This document shows positions 37,576 to 44,803 of a DNA stretch of 44,803 nt, in pieces. The position numbers were made by a program, and so were the translations under genes. The notes beneath the pieces were generated by a model. It was not told the DNA's origin. It searched no databases and saw only the letters and a list, made by a program, of their open reading frames with translations. Source of the DNA: a virus. Location: the IMG/VR virus record IMGVR_UViG_3300029952_000052, positions 1 through 44,803 of that record; one strand, written 5' to 3'. Within the stretch, counting starts at the first letter, position 1. Every line of letters starts with the position of its first letter.

Positions 37576-40500
37576 ATGAAGATTCAGACACAAGATGTTA
37601 GTACAAGTGAACTAACACAGAAGAGTACCAAGAAACCAAAGAAGGTAAAAGAACCAAAAGACATACGCTACGTGTTCCGCAAGATGCTCAAGGGCATCGA
37701 CCTGCCCTCACTCAAGCAGCCATGGATGATTCAGAAGGCGTTCCGCCTCATCAACACCCCTGAAGACCTACAGGCTTGGGTTGATACCGTTCTCAACGAC
37801 ACGTCCCGCCACGTTGAACTCAACGGTGTGCTCACTCCTGTTGTCGCCCTCGACACTGAGAACACAGGACTTGATACTCGCATCCTAGTTGACCGCGTGC
37901 TGCGTGACGACGGGTCGTGGGAACTCACATACGAAGTCAAGGTTGAGATTGCAGGTATTTGCCTATCCTCCGATGGTATGGATGGCATCTATATCCCCCT
38001 CACCCATGAGAAGGAAGACCAAGACCTCCTCATCCCGGCGATCAACCTCGACCGTGCGAAGTGCGCTGAGATTATACAATACCTCTTCGACCGTTGCCAC
38101 CTTGTCTTCTACAACGCGAAGTACGACCGCGAAGTCATGCGGCTCACCATGGGCATCAATTTCCGCCCGTACCCTCACTTCGAAGACGTACAGGTTCTCG
38201 CCTACATCAACGACCCGAAGGCTGACCTTGGCGACAAGGGTAAGTACACGGGCTCGTCAGGTGGTTTAAAGGCCCTGTCGAAGAACGTCCTTGGCCTATC
38301 ACAGATTGAGCTTGACCAGATTGCCAAGGTGAAGTGCGAATACTGCCCGGTCACCGAGAGCCCGTTCTGCCACTGCACGCCTGAAGAGAAGAAAGTACTA
38401 AGTGCGGCTGGTAAGAAGCACTCTCTCAAGAATCAGTATGTACCATTTCCATGGATACCCACTGACATCGCTCTCTGGTACGCCGCTGGTGACGCTATCT
38501 GCACGTGGCTGCTATGGAAGAAGATGTATGAGCTTGCACGCAGCCGCAAGACCTCGCACACCATCGACCATGAACTGGTGGAGTCCATCACTTGGACTGA
38601 ACGTCAGCGTTGGTTTGTTGACACCGACCGTCATGCTCGTACAGTGAGGGGTCACTCCAAGAAGATTGGCGAGATGCGTCAGCAGCTTCGCAAGATGGCT
38701 CTGGAGATGGGCTACGAAGAGACCAAGCAAGCTGATGGGTCGGTGATGGAGGATGAGCAGTTCAACCCCGGCTCGTCGCCGCAGCTTCAGACTCTCTTCT
38801 TCAAAATCAAGGGCTACTCCGTCACCAAGTTCACCGATGCTGGTAACCCGTCGTGCGATGCTGAAGTGTTGGAAGACTTGTTCAAGGAACATCCAGACGA
38901 TGACTTCCTGAAGCTGCTCATGCAGTACCGCGACTACATGGCTCTGCACCCCGGCAACCTCCGCTATGACCCCAACGATCATACCGCTCGTATTTATCTC
39001 AAACAGAACGTCGTTGCTGGTGGACGCCTTGCTGCTGCTGGTGGAGACTTTGAAGTCGATGGTGGCTTCGGTCTGAACCCGCAGGGCATCAAGAAGGTTG
39101 AGTCCTATCTGATGTGGAAGGTGAACGGAAACGTCCTCGACCCTGACCCTGAAGAAATCAACGACGAAGACATCATCGCGTACGAAGAGTCCGACCTGCA
39201 TAAGTCCTGCTTCAACAAGGACAATAAGAAGGCACCGGGTATCATCAAGAACCACATCGGTAAGTACATGGGCTACGCCATTTGCTTGGTACCCTCATGC
39301 ACGACCTGTGCGGACAAATATGGCATACTCATCCCGGATACCAAGATGGACGCTAACGAGGTCATCAACCTTCGTGTTCTGTTCCATGCTCCAAAGGGCT
39401 GGACGATGTTCTCGGTTGACTACTCGAACATCGAAATGCGTTGCGCTGCAAACGTATCGGGTGAGCCTGAATTCATCAATGAGTTCCTTATCGGCAAGGG
39501 CGACTTCCACTCGCTTACTGCAAGCAAGGTCTTCCCTGAATTCACCGACCCCTCTACCTCTAAGGCTGTGCGTAAGAGCCTCCGTGACCTTGCGAAGATT
39601 ATCAACTTTGCCCTGCTGTACGGCGGCACTGAGTTCACCATCTTCGAAAACATGAAGAAGAAGAAGCCGGACATCACTTGGGAAGAAGCCAAGGACATGG
39701 TTTCGAAGTATTGGGCTGGAGTTCCTGTGTTCTGGGAGTTCTGCCAGAGGAAGCAGAGCATCGCCAAGAACGAGATGCTTTGCAAGACGGCCACTGGTCG
39801 CATCATCAACTTCTCATCGGCCATGGAGACGCAGCACATCCGCGTCCCGACCGATGATGAGATGTCGAACTACTGGAAGTACCGCGAACTGATGAAGAAG
39901 TCAGAAGCGGCCAAGAAAGAAGGCGATGGGGATAAGTCGGGTACCTACCGTGCAATGGCTGACCGTCTGTGGAAAGACCCGGACAGCGGAGTACGCAATG
40001 CCATGGACTACAACAAGTTCATGGGCAAGATTCAGCGCGTCTCGGTCAACGTCCCCTTGCAAGGTCTCGCTGGTGACTTCATGCGTATGGCATTGAACCG
40101 TATCCGTAAGTGGGTAGAGTCTGACCCTCTGGTGCAGTCCGTGTTCCATCTGCATTGCTCAGTTCACGACGAAATCGACTTCATCGTCAAGAACGAGTAC
40201 GCCCCGTTCGTCCTGCCTCGCATCACCCGGCTGATGAAGCTGCGTGCCCTGCATGAGAAGATGGGTTGGAAGGTTCCGATTGAAGCAGACGCGGAGTACG
40301 GTCGTTCGTGGGACGTTGAGCATCACCTTACCGGAGACGAGGATCACAAGGCCGCTGCGTGGACTGAAATCAAGGGGATGTCAACGTACATCCCAGACAA
40401 CTGGGACATCGACACGCTCAAGAACCTCATCCGTGCTGTTGGCACTGGTGAAGAAGCACGTATCGAACGGGCGAAGACCTTCCTCAAGGAGAACCTACAC

Positions 40501-41406
40501 CCTCGTGCGTTCAATGCAGCCGGTACCTTCTTCGAAGCGAAGGATGACAGGTCCCGTAAGAAGGCTCTCATCACTGCGCTTCAGTTGGATGAGTTCTGGC
40601 GTATCGACAGCATCCCCGATAACGAGAACGACAAGCTGGAGACCCTTGCTCAGTTTGAGGGCCGCAATGGCCTCGGCCCGGATAACCGTGACCCGATGAC
40701 GCCGGAGTTTGGCTACCTCGGTGCCATCCCTCTGACGGCTAAGGTCAAGCGTCCTACCATCGAGATTCTGGGAGAGCCTGTGGACGTATCGTTGGTAGAC
40801 GTTATGGTCTCGCCCAGCACCATCACGGTGTCGGTGCCTGAACCTGAACCTGAGGAGCAGCAGCTTACCCTCGACCTGAGTACGGAGCCTGAAGAAGAGG
40901 AGTCCGTGGTTGAAGATGAGGAGCCTGAGGTTGAATTAGAACCTGAAGAGGTAGCTGAGTTAGAAAGCCAGTTGGAAGACCGTGAGCCGGGGCCGGGTGA
41001 AGTCATCCCGGAAGGTATCAAGGTTGACATCGAACCGGAGCCGGTGGTCGAGCCCCCCAAGGCTATGGCTGCTGCCGCTGGTGCTGCGTCTCCTCCTGTT
41101 GAGGATAGCGTCTTCGCTGACATCCCTGTCGCTCGTCCGAAGAAGGTTGTCGAAGTTGTTCATGAGCCTGTTGCAGCACCGCAGCCGACGCTGGAGATTC
41201 CTCAGGACGGCAAGCCTACCTACGAGATGGTTGACTTGGACGAACCGAATATCATCCGTCTTCGCTCGATGATGGGCGACGGCCCCAACACCATCCGGGT
41301 CATCTACCGGGGGCGTATCAACTACCTCAAGAACAAGGCTCGTAACACTCCTCCCGAAGAGTACGTCGTAGCAGTCCACGGAATTTCACAGGTATCGAAG
41401 TCATGA
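37576..41406 (+). CDS. family A DNA polymerase with 3'-5' exonuclease domain and long C-terminal extension
   Basis: A 1276-residue replicative polymerase. Exo I (LDTENTGLDT, about 94), exo II (YNAKYDREV), exo III (YAAGDAICTW). Polymerase motif A DYSNIEMR (about 615-622), motif B RDLAKIINFALLYGG (about 671-685), motif C HDEID (about 864-868). Two Cys clusters (CEYCPVTESPFCHC in the exonuclease part, CLVPSCTTC before motif A) may bind metal. After about residue 906 there is a 370-residue extension: a helical part, a Glu/Pro-rich acidic linker (about 1090-1140) and a small conserved-looking end (IRVIYRGRINYLKNKARNT). Family A enzymes are usually 600-1000 residues. Tightly packed with neighbours. 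Confidence 0.92.
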   Translation: MKIQTQDVSTSELTQKSTKKPKKVKEPKDIRYVFRKMLKGIDLPSLKQPWMIQKAFRLINTPEDLQAWVDTVLNDTSRHVELNGVLTPVVALDTENTGLDTRILVDRVLRDDGSWELTYEVKVEIAGICLSSDGMDGIYIPLTHEKEDQDLLIPAINLDRAKCAEIIQYLFDRCHLVFYNAKYDREVMRLTMGINFRPYPHFEDVQVLAYINDPKADLGDKGKYTGSSGGLKALSKNVLGLSQIELDQIAKVKCEYCPVTESPFCHCTPEEKKVLSAAGKKHSLKNQYVPFPWIPTDIALWYAAGDAICTWLLWKKMYELARSRKTSHTIDHELVESITWTERQRWFVDTDRHARTVRGHSKKIGEMRQQLRKMALEMGYEETKQADGSVMEDEQFNPGSSPQLQTLFFKIKGYSVTKFTDAGNPSCDAEVLEDLFKEHPDDDFLKLLMQYRDYMALHPGNLRYDPNDHTARIYLKQNVVAGGRLAAAGGDFEVDGGFGLNPQGIKKVESYLMWKVNGNVLDPDPEEINDEDIIAYEESDLHKSCFNKDNKKAPGIIKNHIGKYMGYAICLVPSCTTCADKYGILIPDTKMDANEVINLRVLFHAPKGWTMFSVDYSNIEMRCAANVSGEPEFINEFLIGKGDFHSLTASKVFPEFTDPSTSKAVRKSLRDLAKIINFALLYGGTEFTIFENMKKKKPDITWEEAKDMVSKYWAGVPVFWEFCQRKQSIAKNEMLCKTATGRIINFSSAMETQHIRVPTDDEMSNYWKYRELMKKSEAAKKEGDGDKSGTYRAMADRLWKDPDSGVRNAMDYNKFMGKIQRVSVNVPLQGLAGDFMRMALNRIRKWVESDPLVQSVFHLHCSVHDEIDFIVKNEYAPFVLPRITRLMKLRALHEKMGWKVPIEADAEYGRSWDVEHHLTGDEDHKAAAWTEIKGMSTYIPDNWDIDTLKNLIRAVGTGEEARIERAKTFLKENLHPRAFNAAGTFFEAKDDRSRKKALITALQLDEFWRIDSIPDNENDKLETLAQFEGRNGLGPDNRDPMTPEFGYLGAIPLTAKVKRPTIEILGEPVDVSLVDVMVSPSTITVSVPEPEPEEQQLTLDLSTEPEEEESVVEDEEPEVELEPEEVAELESQLEDREPGPGEVIPEGIKVDIEPEPVVEPPKAMAAAAGAASPPVEDSVFADIPVARPKKVVEVVHEPVAAPQPTLEIPQDGKPTYEMVDLDEPNIIRLRSMMGDGPNTIRVIYRGRINYLKNKARNTPPEEYVVAVHGISQVSKS

Positions 41407-41816
41407 TTAGAGCCTATGAAGTAGGTCTTCGCGGCCAAGACCATTGGACAACAGTCCACGCGGCGACCGCAGGTAAGGCAAAGTACAGCTTTTGGATGGA
41501 TGTCAGGGACTGCCTTGAAGTGAAGTACATCGACGTTGTTAGCCGCGTGGCCGACAGCCTCTTTGTACAAACGGATGAGTTCCAACGTACAGCCAAGTAT
41601 CGTGGAGTCCCCTTCGCAAGAATCGGGATGAAGGTGATGTTTGTAAGCGATGACAGCGAAGGCATCATCGTTGACAAGAACAGTTCAGCCAACTTCGAAG
41701 TGTATTTCACTTCAGGTCAGCACGCTGGTCTCACCCTCGGAGTCCATCCTAACTGGATGATTCGCTACCTTGATGACGCTGGAAATGTCATCAAGGAGTT
41801 TACGGATAATGAGTGA
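41403..41816 (+). CDS. hypothetical protein, 137 aa
   Basis: ATGA overlap with the polymerase stop. A globular protein: an N-terminal part (MIRAYEVGLRGQDHWTTVHA), then a segment that could be an SH3/KOW-like barrel (GMKVMFVSDDSEGIIVD). No enzyme motif. Perhaps a polymerase accessory protein; that is inference from position. Confidence 0.55.
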   Translation: MIRAYEVGLRGQDHWTTVHAATAGKAKYSFWMDVRDCLEVKYIDVVSRVADSLFVQTDEFQRTAKYRGVPFARIGMKVMFVSDDSEGIIVDKNSSANFEVYFTSGQHAGLTLGVHPNWMIRYLDDAGNVIKEFTDNE

Positions 41817-42540
41817 CACACCGAAGTTTGACTTTGCTATAAACATTCCGGGGGCAGATAGCATTGGGTGCAAGCAATGCCAATCCCCTTTTCATGAAGA
41901 GAAGGACTGCCCCCAAACGGAAACCAAGGAGTCGAAGTTCCAGTTCAAGTCTCGTAAAGAGATGGGGATGGAACCCGGCTCCTTGCCGTTTAAGTTCCGT
42001 GTAGACATCGACACGTCCAAGGACAGTGAAGTCGAAGTCGTGCGTAAGCGTTCCCTCATGCGGCTCAACTCCCACAAGGTCTACAACCTGATGGGATTCT
42101 CCGTCAAGGCCCATGAGAGCCAGAAGGCTACCATCGCGTGGCTCACCCGTCTGTTTGATGAACTGGACATTGACGACCCTGCCATGCAGGAAGAGCGTAA
42201 GGCTCTCACTCCTATCATCCAGACTCTCCAGACCGCGTTCCGGGAGATAGGTGAGATTCGCCAGAACAAGATACGTCAGGCTGAGCAGATGGAAGAGTTG
42301 GTATCCAAGGCCCGTAGCCGTGCCCGTCTCGTCCGTGAGCGTATCACCAAGAACGATGTCAATCAGCACAAGATGATGGACAACGACTTCTGGGTTCTGC
42401 GACTTCCTGACTCTTCTGTAGACGTACCTATTACGGCGGGGGATGTAGACCCCATGGAACTGCTCAAGGAAGCTGGTAAGGCCATTCTCGCAGCGGAAAG
42501 GTCAAAGCACCCTGAACCAGAACCAACAGATGAAGACTAA
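41809..42540 (+). CDS. hypothetical protein with N-terminal CXXC, 243 aa
   Basis: The ATG at 41809 overlaps the previous stop. The N-terminal CKQCQSPFHEEKDC suggests a zinc site. Predominantly helical thereafter (QNKIRQAEQMEELVSKARSR), with an acidic end (PEPEPTDED). Codon use is optimised. Not recognised. Confidence 0.58.
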   Translation: MSDTPKFDFAINIPGADSIGCKQCQSPFHEEKDCPQTETKESKFQFKSRKEMGMEPGSLPFKFRVDIDTSKDSEVEVVRKRSLMRLNSHKVYNLMGFSVKAHESQKATIAWLTRLFDELDIDDPAMQEERKALTPIIQTLQTAFREIGEIRQNKIRQAEQMEELVSKARSRARLVRERITKNDVNQHKMMDNDFWVLRLPDSSVDVPITAGDVDPMELLKEAGKAILAAERSKHPEPEPTDED

Positions 42541-42650
42541 GTTTTGCCAATATCTATGCCCTAAATAGAAGTCCTTGTTGTTTGCAGTCTTGCTGTTTTG
42601 TAGTCCCGAAGTGCAACGTAGTGAAAATTTGATGTTCGAGGCATAGTTAT

Positions 42651-44803
42651 ATGGCAGAAGATGATAAGAAGGCTTCATCGCGTGAGCGTGGCAGCAACAC
42701 CCAGATAAAGACCACCGTCCGCAAAGTCGCCAGTGACAAAGCGGGTAAAGAGTATGCTTCCGCTGGTCGTTGGAGCCGCATGAAAAACGGCAGTGACAAC
42801 GAAATCATTGATGACCACCGGATTCAGGCTATACGTCAGGCCGCTAAAGGTGATGTATCTACTCCCAATGCAGGTTGGGGAATGTATGAGCGAGTCAAGA
42901 CAGGTGCCCTATTCTCTGACGGCTCTCTCGGCTATGCCGACATCCAAGATTCTAACAACATAGGTTACTACAGCTACGAGTTCCCGGTTGATGCCCTTGA
43001 GCTACCCTCATCGCGTCCCGAAGAACTCCGCTTTTATCGTCTTGCGTACGACCGTGACCCAATCGTAGGCCGTGCTATCGACATGCACACCGAACTCCCG
43101 CTCTCCAAGATGGTGTTGGAGAAGCCGAAGTGTTCGAGTCAGGAATATGCTGACTACATCTACGACTACTACACGGGTCTGGTGAACAACACCAAGTTGT
43201 TCCAAGTCCTCATCGACGCTGTGCGTGAATACTGGACGATTGGTGAAGCCTTCCTCTTCGTTGAAGAGTACGGTGACGCCATTGAACCCTGCCCTGCTGC
43301 CAAGAAGCAGTTGAAGAAGCGTGGTCGTGGCGGTCAAGGCTCCGACCCAACCAAGGAATCCCAGAACGGACCTCTTGGTGGAACCTCTGGTCAGATTCTG
43401 GACTTCCTCTCGCCGGAGAAGACCTCATCATGGGCTAAGAAGCGTTCGGCTGACATCGCTGCTTTCAAGAAGGCTGGTCTAGCTTTCAGCACAAGCGATT
43501 CACTCGATGTGGTGAAGCAGGAAATCCTTATCAAGAAGGCCGCTCTCAACACGGGCATCATCAAGCTTGCTAAAGAACTCTCCCGCTCCACTGCTGACGA
43601 CACGTACCCCCTCTCTATCACAGCGGCTCCCGGCGACCCGCCTCCGACCCCGGCTGGGGGTGACGCTCCTCCGGCTGATGCTGGTGGTGACCCCAGTGCG
43701 GCTCCTGCTGAAGGCGACCCGATGGGTGACGCCGGTCTCGAAGGAGTGGACGGTGCCGGTGGTGAAGACCTCGGCGGCGGACTTGAAGGTGGAGACCTCG
43801 GCGGTGGCGGAATGCCGATGCCGGGTGGTGGAGGAGGCGGTGGTAGCTTTGGTGGTCCCAGTACCCCTGCTGGATCAGCGGATGGCGTACGTGAAGCCAT
43901 AGGTATGGGTGCATCCATCTCAGCCCAACGCGAAATCATGGAGATGAAGCACTATCTCCGCTTGCTCGAAAAGAAGAAGCAGTTGCTCGAAGAACTGCAA
44001 GAGATTCGCCAGAAGAAAAAGGAAGAGCTTGAACTATTTGAGCACGTTGTGAACCCTGACTACGAGGGCTTCGACCGCGTGCAGATTCTCCAGCCCGAAC
44101 AGGTTGAAATGGCAGCGGATGGTTTGATGGGCGACGAGCCCACCATCTACTACAAACCACCGGAGAAGCAGAAGGAAGCTTACATGGAAGACTCCGACGT
44201 TGCTCCTGAAGTTAAGGACACGCTCCAGTCTGACGGTAAGATTGCCCTCAACCAAGACCCGTTCAAGGGAAGCTACGTCATTCATTTCGCTCGTAAGAAG
44301 AGCGGCTACGAACTTCATGGCCGTTCCATTCTTCAGCGTGTCATTCGTACCGTCATCTATCGTGAGAAGCTGCGTCAGGTTCAGAGCACGCTTGCTTCAC
44401 GTAACATGACGCCGAAGACGCTGGTCATCGCCCCAGACATCCCACCGTCCGAAGTCATGGCTCTGCGTGCCCACATTGACGAAGCTAAGAGCGACCCGGA
44501 CTATTCAGTCGTTCTCAACTACGAAGCCCGTTGGGATGAAATTGGTTCCGAAGGTCGTCTCCTCTCGCTCGATGCTGAGTGGCAGCACACCAACTCGGAC
44601 TTGTCCATCGGTCTCGGCCTGTCCCCAGAACTCCTCATCGGTGAAGGCATGTACAGCGGTAATAGGGTCCAGATGCAACTGATGGAAGTGTCATATACCC
44701 AGTTTCGTGACGTTTTGACTGGTATTATTGAAGATCAAATCTTTCGCCCCGTAGCAATGAAGAAGGGCTTCTATGAGATGGACAAATATGGGAGACCACG
44801 TTG
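42651..44803 (+). CDS. portal protein, 3' end outside the window
   Basis: Open from ATG 42651 to the window end (717 residues so far). RLAYDRDPIVGRAIDMHTEL, YWTIGEAFLFVEE, LHGRSILQRVIRTVIYR and GLSPELLIGEGMYSGN match portal proteins of large myovirus-type phages, which form the dodecameric ring through which DNA enters the capsid. An unusual Gly/Asp/Pro-rich stretch lies at about residues 325-405, followed by a coiled coil (LRLLEKKKQLLEELQEI). The start has GAGG 11 bases upstream. The 110-base gap before it has no clear promoter. Confidence 0.82.
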   Translation, partial: MAEDDKKASSRERGSNTQIKTTVRKVASDKAGKEYASAGRWSRMKNGSDNEIIDDHRIQAIRQAAKGDVSTPNAGWGMYERVKTGALFSDGSLGYADIQDSNNIGYYSYEFPVDALELPSSRPEELRFYRLAYDRDPIVGRAIDMHTELPLSKMVLEKPKCSSQEYADYIYDYYTGLVNNTKLFQVLIDAVREYWTIGEAFLFVEEYGDAIEPCPAAKKQLKKRGRGGQGSDPTKESQNGPLGGTSGQILDFLSPEKTSSWAKKRSADIAAFKKAGLAFSTSDSLDVVKQEILIKKAALNTGIIKLAKELSRSTADDTYPLSITAAPGDPPPTPAGGDAPPADAGGDPSAAPAEGDPMGDAGLEGVDGAGGEDLGGGLEGGDLGGGGMPMPGGGGGGGSFGGPSTPAGSADGVREAIGMGASISAQREIMEMKHYLRLLEKKKQLLEELQEIRQKKKEELELFEHVVNPDYEGFDRVQILQPEQVEMAADGLMGDEPTIYYKPPEKQKEAYMEDSDVAPEVKDTLQSDGKIALNQDPFKGSYVIHFARKKSGYELHGRSILQRVIRTVIYREKLRQVQSTLASRNMTPKTLVIAPDIPPSEVMALRAHIDEAKSDPDYSVVLNYEARWDEIGSEGRLLSLDAEWQHTNSDLSIGLGLSPELLIGEGMYSGNRVQMQLMEVSYTQFRDVLTGIIEDQIFRPVAMKKGFYEMDKYGRPR

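Noticed and set aside
42560-42650. Possible T4-type late promoter (TAAATA) before the portal gene
   Set aside because: Only a six-base match, with no repeated occurrence near other late genes. Not supportable.
43391-43939. 182-codon reverse frame with Pro/Ser-rich repeats
   Set aside because: Complement of the Gly-rich insertion in the portal gene; low complexity explains its length.

Overview
The window is part of a large tailed double-stranded DNA phage (Caudoviricetes). It carries a family A DNA polymerase, a RecA/UvsX-type recombinase, a Mre11/SbcD nuclease with a Rad50/SbcC-like partner, a RuvC-like resolvase, PhoH, a DnaQ-like exonuclease, a portal protein and a tail-fibre-like protein. 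It also carries about a dozen tRNA genes and an unusually dense set of homing endonucleases. Almost all genes lie on the + strand, packed with ATGA or TAATG overlaps. The host is not determined. Repetitive Gly/Thr-rich tail sequence and a small protein with an 'ARISASQKARWAK' tail are reminiscent of acidobacterial sequences, which is only a weak hint.

Layout. 1-1371: end of a tail-fibre-like protein. 1.4-7.4 kb: a Rad3/DinG-like Fe-S helicase, a radical SAM protein, hypotheticals and a secreted outer-membrane-barrel-like protein, closed by a terminator. 7.5-18.7 kb: the recombination and nucleotide block (HU-like protein, putative SSB, Nudix, DnaQ-like exonuclease, RuvC-like resolvase, RecA-like recombinase, a half-length SbcC-like ATPase, SbcD). 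Small zinc-ribbon proteins, a DUF1653 protein and a DUF1937 protein are interleaved. 18.7-26.9 kb: mobile endonucleases (GIY-YIG, an antisense GIY-YIG remnant, LAGLIDADG) among a frameshifted SET-domain gene, a deoxyribosyltransferase-like protein, a phosphoesterase, a MazG-like protein, PhoH and a serine-recombinase catalytic domain. 27-36 kb: a tRNA and structured-RNA region with GIY-YIG, HNH and Vsr-like endonuclease genes, two of which physically overlap tRNA genes, plus a NADAR protein. 36.8-44.8 kb: a primase-type zinc-finger protein, a 1276-residue DNA polymerase and the portal protein, which runs off the window.

The replication and recombination genes form a coherent set for phage DNA synthesis and break repair. 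The tRNAs, five of them Leu, may support translation after host tRNA damage or correct codon bias. NADAR, Nudix, DUF1937 and the deoxyribosyltransferase-like protein suggest nucleotide or ADP-ribose metabolism that could be counter-defensive.

The most unusual features are the ones below. (i) About 2 kb (34.05-35.7 kb) with almost no protein genes but many tRNA-like and hairpin-rich elements, including a D-armless tRNA-like fold and one with a 63-nt D-loop insertion. (ii) A leader upstream of 33331 that folds as a three-way junction. (iii) An 11-bp hairpin that sequesters the ribosome-binding site of a GIY-YIG gene. (iv) A LAGLIDADG gene broken by a perfect 43-bp tandem duplication. (v) A Rad50-like ATPase that stops at its zinc hook. 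(vi) A recurrent promoter with an exact 16-bp spacer.
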